Assembly: GCF_900114625.1 (NCBI RefSeq)
Contig: NZ_FOZL01000001.1
Location: 1,240,001-1,304,000 of the forward strand
Source of the DNA: Granulicella pectinivorans
Lineage (GTDB): Bacteria; Acidobacteriota; Terriglobia; Terriglobales; Acidobacteriaceae
Reading direction: 5' to 3'
Length of the DNA stretch: 64,000 nt
Position numbers and translations under genes: made by a program. Below are positions 9,522-18,147 of the stretch, one piece after another; the first letter of the stretch is position 1, and the number at the start of each line of letters is the position of its first letter. A model generated the notes under the pieces. That model saw only the letters and a program-made list of their open reading frames with translations. It did no database searches and was not told where the DNA came from.

Positions 9522-10868
9522 ATGCCCGAAACCCGCCCCACCAAAGTCCGTTTCCTCATCCTCGCGGCCCTCTTCGCCATCTCCTCCTTCTCCTACGGAG
9601 ACCGCGTCGTCCTCTCCATCACCTCCATCGCCTTCACTCGCGATCTGCACCTCAACGCCATCCAGCTCGGCTACCTCCTCTCCGGATTCAGTTGGGCCTA
9701 CGTCGTCGCGCAACTCCCATCCGGCTACATGCTTGACCGCTTCGGCACCAAGCGCATCTACGGCACCGCCATCATCCTCTGGTCGCTACTCGCCGCCGCG
9801 GTTGGCTTCGCCGGATACCTCCACGGCACCATCATCGCGAACCTCGGGACCGCCTTCGTCGCCATCTTCGGCCTGCGCCTCCTCTCCGGGCTCGTCCAGG
9901 CCCCTGTCTTTCCCGGTAACGGACGAGTCGTCGCCGCCTGGTTCCCCTCCACCGAACGCGGCATGGCCTCGGCCATCTTCAACTCCAGCCAATACTTCTC
10001 CGTCGTTATCTTCGGACCGCTCATGGGCTGGGTCGCTAGCGCCTACGGATGGAAGCAGTGCTTCTGGCTCCTGGGACTCATCGGTCTGGCCCTCGCCGCC
10101 TTCTGGTTCCGCATCATCTACGACGTCAAAGCTCATCCCGGCGTCAATGCTGCCGAGATCGAAAAGATCGAGCAGGGCGGAGGCCTCTGCCTCATCGGCA
10201 CCCAGAGCGCCGGCCCCCGCCTCACCTGGGACATCGTCTTCCGCCTCTTTGGCACCCGCATGCTCTTCGGCATTTACTTAGGCCAATACTGCATCGTCAC
10301 CCTCACCTGGTTCTTCCTGAGCTGGTTCCCCATCTACCTCCACCAGGTCCTCCACATGTCGCTCCCCAAGGCCGGCCTCGCCTCCGCCCTGCCTGCCTTC
10401 TGCGGTTTTGCTGGAGGCGTGCTTGGTGGAATCACCTCCGACCGCCTCATCGCCGCGGGCAAATCCGTCACCCTCGCCCGCAAGCTTCCCATCGTCCTCG
10501 GCATGACCTGTGCGATGTCCATCATGCTCTGCAACCTCGTGACCTCCACCACGGTCGTCATCGCCCTCATGTCTATAGCCTTCTTCGGCAAGGGTTTCGG
10601 AGCCCTCGGCTGGACCGTCATCTCCGACACCTCACCCAAGGGCATGGTCGGCCTCAACGGCGGCCTCTTCAACCTCTGCGGCAACATCGCCGGCATCACC
10701 ACCCCCATCTTCATCGGCTACCTCGTCCAGCGCACCGGCAACTTCCGCATCGCCCTCATGTTCGTAGGCATTACGGCCTTGATGGCCATCATCAGTTACG
10801 TCGTCATCACCGGTCCCATCCGCCGCCTCACCCCAGAAGACCTCGGCCTGGCAGCGCCCACCCAATAG
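9522..10868 (+). CDS. MFS transporter, glucarate/galactarate (GudP/GarP) type
   Basis: This 448-residue anion:cation symporter-family transporter of the inner membrane probably imports galactarate or glucarate. The start at 9522 gives the usual short cytoplasmic N-terminus before the first helix, which contains FAISSFSYGDRVVLS, a family hallmark. SGYMLDRFGTKR between helices 2 and 3 is the MFS signature. Twelve hydrophobic segments can be placed with a central hydrophilic loop around residues 200-245. It lies between kdgD and the dehydrogenase gene, which supports an aldarate substrate. Galactonate or hexuronate transporters of the same family cannot be excluded. Confidence 0.85.
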   Translation: MPETRPTKVRFLILAALFAISSFSYGDRVVLSITSIAFTRDLHLNAIQLGYLLSGFSWAYVVAQLPSGYMLDRFGTKRIYGTAIILWSLLAAAVGFAGYLHGTIIANLGTAFVAIFGLRLLSGLVQAPVFPGNGRVVAAWFPSTERGMASAIFNSSQYFSVVIFGPLMGWVASAYGWKQCFWLLGLIGLALAAFWFRIIYDVKAHPGVNAAEIEKIEQGGGLCLIGTQSAGPRLTWDIVFRLFGTRMLFGIYLGQYCIVTLTWFFLSWFPIYLHQVLHMSLPKAGLASALPAFCGFAGGVLGGITSDRLIAAGKSVTLARKLPIVLGMTCAMSIMLCNLVTSTTVVIALMSIAFFGKGFGALGWTVISDTSPKGMVGLNGGLFNLCGNIAGITTPIFIGYLVQRTGNFRIALMFVGITALMAIISYVVITGPIRRLTPEDLGLAAPTQ

Positions 10869-10916
10869 CCCTTGCCGGCCAACGGAAGGCCCGCACGACC
10901 TCAGCGTGCTCCGGCC

Positions 10917-10980
10917 GGTATACGTGTCAGGAAGTGAACGCCCCGCGCGGAGCGGGCACGTTCGGCAGGACAAACAGCAG
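10917..10980 (+). repeat. Dispersed intergenic repeat, family R4, copy 1
   Basis: Begins GGTATACGTGTCAGGAAGTG, then a GC-rich inverted section (CCCCGC/GCGGG), and ends TTCGGCAGGACAAACAGC. It matches 24074-24133 closely, with a third copy at 17774-17825 and an inverted one at 23986-24018. It lies inside the aldarate operon, between the transporter and the dehydrogenase. Confidence 0.7.
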
Positions 10981-11008
10981 TAAAGTCGAAGTAACGGAGA
11001 CTCGAACA

Positions 11009-12574
11009 ATGCCCATCACCGGCGAAATGCTCATCGGCCTCACTACCGTCCGCGGCACCGACACCCCCACTCAGGCCATCAACCCCGCCACCGGCGAGAC
11101 CCTCGGCCCCGACTTCCCCGGCGGCACCCCCCTCGACGTCGATCAGGCCTGCATCCTCGCCGCCGCTGCCTTCGATCCCTACCGCGCCGCGCCCCTCGAG
11201 GCCCGCGCCCTCTTCCTCGAGACCATCGCCGCCAACATCGAAGCCCTCGGCGAAGAGCTCATCCTCCGCGTCATGGCCGAGTCCGGCCTGCCCCGTCCCC
11301 GCCTCGAAGGCGAACGCGGCCGCACCTGCGGACAGCTCCGCCTCTTCGCCCAGGTCATCCGCACCGGCTCCTTCCTCAATCTCACCCTCGACTCCGCCCT
11401 CCCCGATCGCAAGCCCCTCGCACGCCCCGACCTCCGCTCCCGCAAGATCCCCGTCGGCCCCGTCGCCGTCTTCGGAGCCAGCAACTTCCCGCTCGCCTTC
11501 TCCGTCGCCGGTGGAGACACCGCCTCCGCCCTCGCCGCCGGCTGTCCCGTGGTCGCCAAAGCCCACCCCTCGCACCTCGGCACCTCCGAGCTCATCGGCC
11601 GCGCCATCCAGCAGGCCGTGCGCGACTGCAAGATGCCTCCTGGCACCTTCTCGCTCCTCTTCAGCACCGGCAACGCGGTTGGTGAAGCCCTCGTCAAACA
11701 CCCCGCCATCCAGGCCGTCGGCTTCACCGGCTCCCGTCGCGGCGGCCTCGCCCTCGTCGCCCTTGCTCAGGCCCGTCCCCAGCCCATTCCGGTCTACGCC
11801 GAGATGTCCGCCACCAACCCCGTCTTCATCCTGCCCGCGGCCCTCGCCAGCCGCGGAGCTGCCATCGCAGAGTCCCTTGTCGCCTCCGCCACCATGGGAG
11901 TCGGCCAGTTCTGCACCAAGCCCGGTATCGTCCTCGGCCTCGCCGGTTCGTCGTTTGAGACGCTCTCCACCACCGCCGCCGTCACCTTCTCCGCCGCCAC
12001 CCCCGGCACCATGCTCAACGCCGGCATTCACGCCGCCTACGAGAAGGGAACTGCCGCCTTCGGCGCCATCCCCTCGGTCGAGCTCCTCGCGCAGGGCCTA
12101 CCCTCGAATGGCCCGTCCTCCGCCCAGCCCGCACTCTTCCGCACCACCTCGCAGGCCTTCCTCGCCACGCCTGAGCTCTCCGAAGAGGTCTTCGGCCCCA
12201 CCACCCTCCTCATCGCCTGCACGACCGAAGCTGAATTCAAAGTCATCGCCGAATCCCTTGAAGGTCAGCTCACGGCCACCGTCCATATGGACGACGCCGA
12301 TTTACCCCTGGCACAGTCCCTTCTGCCCATCCTGGAGCGGAAGGCTGGCCGCATCCTCATCAATGGCTTTCCCACCGGCGTCGAGGTCTCCTACGCCATG
12401 GTCCACGGAGGACCCTACCCCGCCACCTCCGACCCTCGCGCCACCTCCGTCGGAGCCATGTCCATCGACCGCTTCCTCCGCCCCGTCTGCTACCAGAACT
12501 TCCCCACAGCCCTGCTGCCGGCAGAGCTCCAAGCACCAACCCTCCCGCACTCCCTCGACGGCAAACCCGCATGA
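11009..12574 (+). CDS. 2-oxoglutarate-semialdehyde (2,5-dioxovalerate) dehydrogenase, ALDH family
   Basis: This 521-residue aldehyde dehydrogenase is predicted to oxidise 2,5-dioxopentanoate to 2-oxoglutarate with NAD(P)+, the last step of the aldarate route. The ATG at 11009 follows an ACGGAG ribosome site; the same frame is open far upstream, but that is the shadow of the transporter gene. GASNFPLAFS and the GGDTASALAAGCPVVAKAHP segment are typical of KGSADH rather than general ALDHs. The general base is E265 (YAEMS) and the nucleophile C302 (GQFCTKPG). It overlaps garD by 4 bases (ATGA), so the two are translationally coupled. Confidence 0.9.
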   Translation: MPITGEMLIGLTTVRGTDTPTQAINPATGETLGPDFPGGTPLDVDQACILAAAAFDPYRAAPLEARALFLETIAANIEALGEELILRVMAESGLPRPRLEGERGRTCGQLRLFAQVIRTGSFLNLTLDSALPDRKPLARPDLRSRKIPVGPVAVFGASNFPLAFSVAGGDTASALAAGCPVVAKAHPSHLGTSELIGRAIQQAVRDCKMPPGTFSLLFSTGNAVGEALVKHPAIQAVGFTGSRRGGLALVALAQARPQPIPVYAEMSATNPVFILPAALASRGAAIAESLVASATMGVGQFCTKPGIVLGLAGSSFETLSTTAAVTFSAATPGTMLNAGIHAAYEKGTAAFGAIPSVELLAQGLPSNGPSSAQPALFRTTSQAFLATPELSEEVFGPTTLLIACTTEAEFKVIAESLEGQLTATVHMDDADLPLAQSLLPILERKAGRILINGFPTGVEVSYAMVHGGPYPATSDPRATSVGAMSIDRFLRPVCYQNFPTALLPAELQAPTLPHSLDGKPA

Positions 12575-14109
12575 GCGAACCCCTCTACGTCAAGGTCCAT
12601 CCCGCGGATAACGTAGCCATCCTCGTCAACGCCGGCGGCCTCCCCGCCGGCACCGTCTTCCCGTCCGGCCTGGTCCTCGCGGAAGACGTCCCCGAGGCCC
12701 ATAAGGTCGCGCTGGTGGCTATCCCCGCGGGAGCACCCGTCATCCGCTACGGTGTCCTCATCGGTCACGCGGAGCAGGACATCCCGCAGGGCGGCTGGGT
12801 TCACGAGGGCATCCTCTCTATGCCCGAAGCCCCCGCCCTCGACCACCTGCCCGTCCACACTACGGCCACCCCCCATCCGGCTCCGCTCGAAGGCTTTACC
12901 TTCGAGGGCTACGTCAACGACGACGGCACCGTCGGCACCCGCAACATCCTCGCCATCTCCACCACCGTCCAGTGCGTCGCCGCGACAGTCGACTACGCCA
13001 TCAAGAAGATCAAGGCCGAGCTCCTGCCCAGGTACCCTCATGTCGACGACGTCATCGCCATCACCCACCCCTACGGCTGCGGCGTAGCCATCAACGCTCC
13101 CGGCGCCGAGATCCCCATCCGCACCCTGCACAACCTCGCACTCAACCCCAACCTCGGCGGAGCCCCCATGCTGGTTTCGCTCGGGTGCGAAAAACTCCAG
13201 CCTGCGCAGATGCTCCCATCGAGTACCCTGCCGATCCTGCAAACCGGCCCATACGTCGTCCGCCTCCAGGACGAAGAGCACAAGAGCTTCGGCGACATGG
13301 TCCAGGCCATCATGGATATCGCGGAAACCCGCCTCGAACAACTCGACAAGCGCCGCCGCGTCACCCGCCCCGCCTCCGACCTCGTCGTAGGCCTCCAGTG
13401 CGGGGGCAGCGACGCCTTTTCGGGAGTCACAGCGAACCCCGCCGTAGGCTACGCCGCCGACCTCCTCGTCCGCGCCGGTGCCACGGTCATGTTCTCCGAG
13501 GTCACCGAAGTCCGCGACGCCATCCATCTCCTCACGGCAAGAGCAGCCACAGAGCAAGTCGGCAAAGACCTCATCCGCGAGATGGCCTGGTACGACGCCT
13601 ACCTCGCCCATGGAGGAGCCGACCGCAGCGCCAATCCCTCCCCCGGCAACAAGCGCGGTGGCCTCGCCAACATCGTCGAGAAGGCCATGGGCTCCATCGC
13701 CAAGTCCGGCACCTCGCCCATCGCCGGTGTCTACGGCCCCGGCGAGCGTGTCGCCACCAAGGGCCTCCTCTTCGCCGCCACCCCCGCCAGCGACTTCGTC
13801 TGTGGCACCCTCCAGCTAGCCGCCGGGATGAACATGCACGTCTTCACCACCGGTCGCGGAACCCCCTACGGCCTCGCCATGGCTCCGGTCATCAAGGTTT
13901 CCACGCGCACCGCCTTAGCCAGGCGCTGGCACGACCTGATCGACATCGACGCCGGCACCATCGCCTCCGGCGAAGCCACCATCGAAGAAGTAGGCCAGCA
14001 GATCTTCGACATGATCCTGAAGACCGCCAGCGGCCAGCACCAAACCTACGCCGACCACTGGGGCCTCCACAACGAGTTCGCTCTCTTCAACCCAGCTCCC
14101 ATCACCTAA
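12571..14109 (+). CDS. garD: Galactarate dehydratase (UxaA/GarD family)
   Basis: This 512-residue enzyme dehydrates galactarate (meso) to 5-dehydro-4-deoxy-D-glucarate, the KdgD substrate. The N-terminal SAF domain (about 1-95) and the UxaA domain starting at GYVNDDGTVGTRN (about 110) are both present. Metal-related cysteines occur in THPYGCGV, SLGCEKLQ and GLQCGGSDAFSG. The SAF domain and full length separate it from short UxaA fragments; altronate dehydratase is the closest alternative, but the KdgD and KGSADH neighbours favour galactarate. It begins in the ATGA overlap with the dehydrogenase gene. Confidence 0.88.
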   Translation: MSEPLYVKVHPADNVAILVNAGGLPAGTVFPSGLVLAEDVPEAHKVALVAIPAGAPVIRYGVLIGHAEQDIPQGGWVHEGILSMPEAPALDHLPVHTTATPHPAPLEGFTFEGYVNDDGTVGTRNILAISTTVQCVAATVDYAIKKIKAELLPRYPHVDDVIAITHPYGCGVAINAPGAEIPIRTLHNLALNPNLGGAPMLVSLGCEKLQPAQMLPSSTLPILQTGPYVVRLQDEEHKSFGDMVQAIMDIAETRLEQLDKRRRVTRPASDLVVGLQCGGSDAFSGVTANPAVGYAADLLVRAGATVMFSEVTEVRDAIHLLTARAATEQVGKDLIREMAWYDAYLAHGGADRSANPSPGNKRGGLANIVEKAMGSIAKSGTSPIAGVYGPGERVATKGLLFAATPASDFVCGTLQLAAGMNMHVFTTGRGTPYGLAMAPVIKVSTRTALARRWHDLIDIDAGTIASGEATIEEVGQQIFDMILKTASGQHQTYADHWGLHNEFALFNPAPIT

Positions 14110-14126
14110 ACCGCCCCGAGCTTGCC

Positions 14127-14173
14127 CTTTGGTTGTCATCCCCGAAGAGGATCTGCTTCTGTTCTTGCCGTTA
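14127..14173 (+). repeat. Dispersed repeat, family R2, copy 1
   Basis: Begins CTTTGGTTGTCAT, has the centre CCCGAAGAGGATCTGCTTC, and ends CTTGCCGTTACTC. A second copy lies at 20298-20347 with a perfect TTCCCGAAGGGAA centre. Confidence 0.65.
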
Positions 14174-14187
14174 CTCTCCGGATTAGA

Positions 14188-14284
14188 GTGGGGCTTTAGG
14201 CCCACGTCACCGGGCAAGAAAAGAAGAGAGGCTTCAGCCCCGGGTTCCACAGGACCGCCAGCAAAAGGGCTTTAGCCCCTGGGG
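14188..14284. repeat. Three REP-like palindromes (family R5)
   Basis: Palindromes at 14190-14205 (GGGCTTTAGGCCCA), 14228-14241 (GAGGCTTCAGCCCC) and 14265-14284 (AGGGCTTTAGCCCCT) are spaced about 38 bases apart. The last one ends immediately before the amidohydrolase start and may form part of its ribosome-binding region. A similar cluster is at 37222-37304. Confidence 0.65.
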
Positions 14285-14294
14285 TATGCCTTTG

Positions 14295-15149
14295 ATGAAC
14301 CGCCGCCAATTCCTCACCACCGCCACCGCCGCCGTCGTCACAAAACCCGAGCCGCTCATCGACGCCCATGTCCACGTCTTCACCCGCAACCCGCGTTTCC
14401 CCTACGCCCCCAACTCCCACCCTCCGGACATCGACGCCTCCGCCGAAGCCCTCCTCGCCCTCATGCAGGCCAACGGAGTCGACCGCACCGTCCTCATCCA
14501 GGTCATCCACTACCGCTGGGACAACGCCTACCTCGCCGACGTTCTTCGCCGATATCCAAAGCAATTCATGGGCGTCTGCCGCGTCAACCCCGAAGACCCC
14601 GCCGCCCCCGACCAACTCTCCCGCCTCACCGAAGTTCAGGGCTTCCACGGAGTCCGTCTCAGCCCCGCCGCCACCCCCGAAGGCGACTGGATCAAAGGGC
14701 CGTTGATGCCGAAACTTTGGCGCCGCTGCGAGCAGTTGAAGGTCCCCATGACCCTCCTGATCCCAGCCTCCCGCCTCCCCGATATCCACCCCCTCATCGA
14801 AGCGAACCCAGACCTGACGGTAGTCATCGACCATATGGCCGACGCTCCTCTTAGCAATGATCTGAACCTCTTAGTCTTGAGCCGCTACCCCAAGGTCTTC
14901 ACCAAGCTCTCCCACCTCGGGACGATCTCGAAACAGCCCTACCCCTACCCCGACACCCAACCCCGCGTCCAGGCCCTTCTCAAAGCCTTCGGTCCCGAGC
15001 GCCTCATGGCCGCCACCGACTGGCCCGTCTCGCTCCCGTCTCTCACCTACGCCCAGGCCATAGCCCTCTTTCGCTCACACCTCGACCTCACCCCGGAGCA
15101 GCGAACCCAGATCCTGACCCGCGCCGTCCGCCGCGTCTGGCCCTTCTAA
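14295..15149 (+). CDS. Amidohydrolase-2 family metal-dependent hydrolase, probable sugar-lactone hydrolase
   Basis: This protein of about 284 residues has a TIM-barrel hydrolase fold. The metal motif HVH follows PLIDA near residue 25, and the terminal catalytic Asp lies in MAATDWPVS. Family members include fuconolactonase, galactarolactone-acting enzymes and pyrone dicarboxylate lactonase. Next to garD, hydrolysis of an aldaro- or uronolactone is the simplest reading. The N-terminus NRRQFLTTATAAVV resembles a Tat signal, but no clear cleavage site follows, so export is uncertain. An ATG at 14286 is also possible; 14295 has better spacing from GGGGT. Confidence 0.75.
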   Translation: MNRRQFLTTATAAVVTKPEPLIDAHVHVFTRNPRFPYAPNSHPPDIDASAEALLALMQANGVDRTVLIQVIHYRWDNAYLADVLRRYPKQFMGVCRVNPEDPAAPDQLSRLTEVQGFHGVRLSPAATPEGDWIKGPLMPKLWRRCEQLKVPMTLLIPASRLPDIHPLIEANPDLTVVIDHMADAPLSNDLNLLVLSRYPKVFTKLSHLGTISKQPYPYPDTQPRVQALLKAFGPERLMAATDWPVSLPSLTYAQAIALFRSHLDLTPEQRTQILTRAVRRVWPF

Positions 15150-17197
15150 ACCCGCGTTAGCGTCACCTTCAGCTTCCCACTCGAAACCGGCCCCTTCGTC
15201 TTCAGCCGAATGCGGTTGGCCTTCCCATGCCAGTTCTCATTCAGCTCGCGGTTCTCCGAAGTAAACACATCGACCGCAAACGTAAGCAGCGCCGCATCGA
15301 ACGCAATCCGGATCGGCGGAGTCGTCGTCCCCGGCGCGGGGTTCACCGTATGCCCAAACACCGGATCCTTCAACTCCAACACCCCCTTCGAAACCTCCGT
15401 CACCGTACAGGTCGTCATCAGGTTCAGGATGACCTCCTCCGGCGATTCCAGGTAAAACGCATCCACCATCTCGACCGATTGCACCGCCCCGCGCGTCAGC
15501 TTCACCGTCCGCCGCCAGCTCTTGATCTTCGCCGCCGCCGGATACGCCTTCTTCAGCTCCATCCCCAACTCCGCATACGCCTCGGTGGCCTTGTAGCTAT
15601 GGTCCGTCGCCTCAAACGGAATCCCCACACCCTCATCCAAGCCGCTAACGCTGGGCAGGTTATGGAAACCCGACTGTGTCGACTCGATCTCGTACCGGTG
15701 CTTGTCGAAGCTCTTCTTCTGGTATGTCTCGCCGCCCAGATCCATCAGGATCGGCAGTCCATTCGAGTACACCCAAACGCTTCCCGTGTCGTTATGGCTG
15801 TGGCTCTTCCCGTTATCGCTCGCAATGCAGGCCAGGTAAAGTCCATCGGTCGAGCCCTCCTGCTGCCGCGCCGCAAAGATATGCGTATCCCGTAGCCACA
15901 CATCGCGATAGTACGGAGCCTTACCCATGCCCTGCGACCTGAGCTCCACCTCGGCGAACAACGCCGGCACCGTCACCGGCCCGTAGTTGGGCGGAATCGC
16001 CGACACCGCCAGCGACATCAGCTCCTTGCTCTTCAGCCGCTTGCCGAACCGATACATCTTGTCCGCGTCCAGATGAATGATGGAACTCGCATCCCCCTGG
16101 TTGATGTAGAAATCACCCGCAATCTGCGTCCGCGGCATATACAGTGCCATCTCCAGGAGCAGCGGATGCGAATAAATATCGACCGTCCCATGCGTCGCCG
16201 ATCGCAGCAGCTCCAGCCCATCCATCATCGCGCCCGCCGCGACATTCCAATACCCCGGACCCTCTTCACAGCCGCCATCATCCGGATACGTGTTGATGAA
16301 CTTGTCCAGGCACACCATCATCTTCGCGACGCCCTTCGCCCGCCGCTCCGGATCGTGATCGAGGAACAGCGTTACCGTCAGCCAGTTCCAGCAAATCCAC
16401 GCATCCCAGTTGTTCACCGGCTGCACCTCGCCATGCTGCGGATCCTCAAGCCACGGCAGATCGTGCCGGGGCTTTCCACCCGGCAGCCCCATCCACATAA
16501 AATTCTGCGCGAGACACGGCTCCAGAATCCGCCTCTCCGCCTCAAAGATCACCCTCTCCCGCACCAGCGGATTCACCTGGTCAAGCGTATCCCCCAGCAG
16601 ATACACCGCCGTCGCCAGCAGAGCCGCCGTCTCCGCCGCAAAAAGGTCCACGATCGGGTCGCGCGGATCGGGCAGCCCAAGGTCTGCCTTCTGGATGTAG
16701 AGGTGAGCCGGCACACCCCAGAAGCTCTGCTCGCACAGCGCCCAGATCCCATTCACAATGTCGTCGCGAAACCTGCCCTTGGCCTCCACGCACTCCGCAA
16801 ACAGCAGAGCCTTCAGCGCTCCATTCCGCTTCCCGCGAATCCCCTCATAGTCCGTGCGATTCCCCATCCGCGCGTACTCAAGGAAGACGGTCGCCGGCAT
16901 CTCCGGCCAGTGAAATCCAAGGAACGCCTCGCCATCCGAGATCAGCCCGGCCTTCGTCTCCGCGCGCAGCCCCTTCCATCCCGCCCGGTCCTTGATCGTC
17001 GGAAAAGGCCGGTAGCTCTCGATCGGAATCAGCGCAGACTTCACCATGTCTGCCGGAAAGGCCTTCGTCAGCAGGTTTCGGTCGCGTCCACGCGGAGCCG
17101 CAGGGTCGGCGTTCTGCTGGGCGTTCAGGAGAGAAGATGAAGAAGCGAGGACGGCGGCGGTGCCGGCCAGAAACGTGCGGCGAGTAGGGGCGTGCAT
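15146..17197 (-). CDS. Heparinase II/III family polysaccharide lyase-like protein, Tat-exported
   Basis: This is a 683-residue exported protein. The N-terminus is a Tat signal (RRTFLAG, hydrophobic stretch, cleavage near LLNAQQ). An alpha/alpha toroid occupies about 60-400, with EEGPGYW at 311-317 holding a probable catalytic Tyr. The heparinase II/III beta-sandwich begins near 430, with the signature SHSHND at 465-470 followed by VYSNGLPILMDLGG. Family members cleave uronic-acid-containing polysaccharides by beta-elimination. It is divergent from a KdgF-like cupin gene, a pairing that fits unsaturated uronate release. The substrate (alginate, heparin-like or other glycuronan) is undetermined. 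It overlaps the convergent amidohydrolase gene by 4 bases. Confidence 0.8.
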   Translation of the reverse strand: MHAPTRRTFLAGTAAVLASSSSLLNAQQNADPAAPRGRDRNLLTKAFPADMVKSALIPIESYRPFPTIKDRAGWKGLRAETKAGLISDGEAFLGFHWPEMPATVFLEYARMGNRTDYEGIRGKRNGALKALLFAECVEAKGRFRDDIVNGIWALCEQSFWGVPAHLYIQKADLGLPDPRDPIVDLFAAETAALLATAVYLLGDTLDQVNPLVRERVIFEAERRILEPCLAQNFMWMGLPGGKPRHDLPWLEDPQHGEVQPVNNWDAWICWNWLTVTLFLDHDPERRAKGVAKMMVCLDKFINTYPDDGGCEEGPGYWNVAAGAMMDGLELLRSATHGTVDIYSHPLLLEMALYMPRTQIAGDFYINQGDASSIIHLDADKMYRFGKRLKSKELMSLAVSAIPPNYGPVTVPALFAEVELRSQGMGKAPYYRDVWLRDTHIFAARQQEGSTDGLYLACIASDNGKSHSHNDTGSVWVYSNGLPILMDLGGETYQKKSFDKHRYEIESTQSGFHNLPSVSGLDEGVGIPFEATDHSYKATEAYAELGMELKKAYPAAAKIKSWRRTVKLTRGAVQSVEMVDAFYLESPEEVILNLMTTCTVTEVSKGVLELKDPVFGHTVNPAPGTTTPPIRIAFDAALLTFAVDVFTSENRELNENWHGKANRIRLKTKGPVSSGKLKVTLTRV

Positions 17198-17357
17198 CGG
17201 AGTCCTCGGGAAAACAGAAAGGAACGCAGAACGGTAACTTCAGACGGCGGGAGAAGTATAGACAGAGGAAGAGGCCTTTGGGAAAACGATTCCCCGCATT
17301 GCCCGCGCCATTGGCCCTCGCGTACTCTGGACGCACTTACCTTTGGGAGACAAGACC

Positions 17358-17702
17358 TTGATCGAGGATGCAAACGCCATTATCCGCAACGCCGACCCGG
17401 TGAGCCAGACACCCGAACCCGGCATGATCCGTCAGGTGATGGCCCACAACGAAAAGATCATGCTCGTCCGGCACTTCTTCGAGGCCGACTGGGTAGGTGC
17501 CCGCCACAGCCATCCCCACGATCAGCTCGTCTACGTCGTCAAGGGAGCCCTTCGCCTCGACGTCGGCGGTCATATCTTCGACGTCCACGCCGGGGACAGC
17601 TTCGTGGTCGACGGCGGCGTGGAGCACCAGGCCTCAGCTCTCGCGGCCAGCGAAGTCCTCGATGTCTTCACACCCATCCGGGAAGACTACCGCCCGCAGT
17701 AA
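17358..17702 (+). CDS. Small cupin, possibly KdgF-like (unsaturated uronate linearisation)
   Basis: This 114-residue single-domain cupin starts at a TTG with GGGAGA 7 bases upstream; a TTG at 17343 would add 5 residues. The metal site is visible as ARHSHPHDQ near residue 48 plus GGVEHQ near 92, the HxH...Q...H pattern of KdgF-type cupins. It lies head-to-head with the lyase gene. KdgF opens 4,5-unsaturated monouronates to the linear keto form, so the pair could work in sequence. Other small cupins have the same signature, so the function is inferred from context. Confidence 0.65.
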   Translation: MIEDANAIIRNADPVSQTPEPGMIRQVMAHNEKIMLVRHFFEADWVGARHSHPHDQLVYVVKGALRLDVGGHIFDVHAGDSFVVDGGVEHQASALAASEVLDVFTPIREDYRPQ

Positions 17703-17736
17703 TCGACGGCCGGCTCAGCATCCAAGCCCGACCAAC

Positions 17737-17825
17737 GGTCCTGCCGTAGGCCCCGGCAGGACCATGCGAAGCAGTTACGCGTCACGAAGTGACCGCCCGC
17801 GCGGAATGGTCCCTCCGGCAGAACA
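17737..17825 (+). repeat. Hairpin plus dispersed repeat family R4, copy 2
   Basis: 17737-17764 forms a hairpin (GTCCTGCCG, loop, CCGGCAGGAC) just after the cupin gene and may terminate it. 17774-17825 is an R4 copy (GTTACGCGTCACGAAGTGAC, then CCGCGCGG and CCTCCGGCAGAAC). Confidence 0.55.
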
Positions 17826-17830
17826 TCGTT

Positions 17831-18082
17831 CTAAGCAGGAGCCGGTGCATTGCTAGCCGGTTTCTCGACCGGTTTCTTCGGCGCAGCCTTCTTCTTCGTG
17901 CTGGGCTTCTTCGCGGGAGATCCCTTCGGGGTCGTCTCCGGCGGCATCGGCTTGCTTGGAGCCGTAGGCGCTCCCGGTGCGGCCGGATCGGTCGCCGGGG
18001 TAGGAGGAACGATAGGCACCTGCTGCTGCGCCGCAACCGGCAAAGCCACAACCGCCGCAAGAATCAGGGATGCGATCTTCAT
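17831..18082 (-). CDS. Small secreted Pro/Ala/Lys-rich protein
   Basis: This 83-residue protein starts at an ATG preceded by GGAGGAATT, a strong ribosome site. A Sec signal (MKIASLILAAVVALPVAAQ) is followed by a low-complexity Pro/Ala region (about 22-50) and a lysine-rich stretch (KKPSTKKKAAPKK, about 58-70). No folded domain is apparent. Such tails can contact nucleic acid, peptidoglycan or acidic polysaccharide, but nothing specific can be said. It is divergent from topB with 65 bases between the starts. Confidence 0.6.
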   Translation of the reverse strand: MKIASLILAAVVALPVAAQQQVPIVPPTPATDPAAPGAPTAPSKPMPPETTPKGSPAKKPSTKKKAAPKKPVEKPASNAPAPA

Positions 18083-18147
18083 CAGAATTCCTCCAGCCAG
18101 ATAGGACGCCTCGCCCTCCACTTTGGAAGCCCCGGTAAACTGGAACG

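Noticed and set aside
10049..12574. Apparent fusion of an Arg/His-rich region to the aldehyde dehydrogenase
   Set aside because: The first 320 codons are an out-of-frame reading of the MFS transporter; a ribosome site and a normal ALDH start are at 11009.
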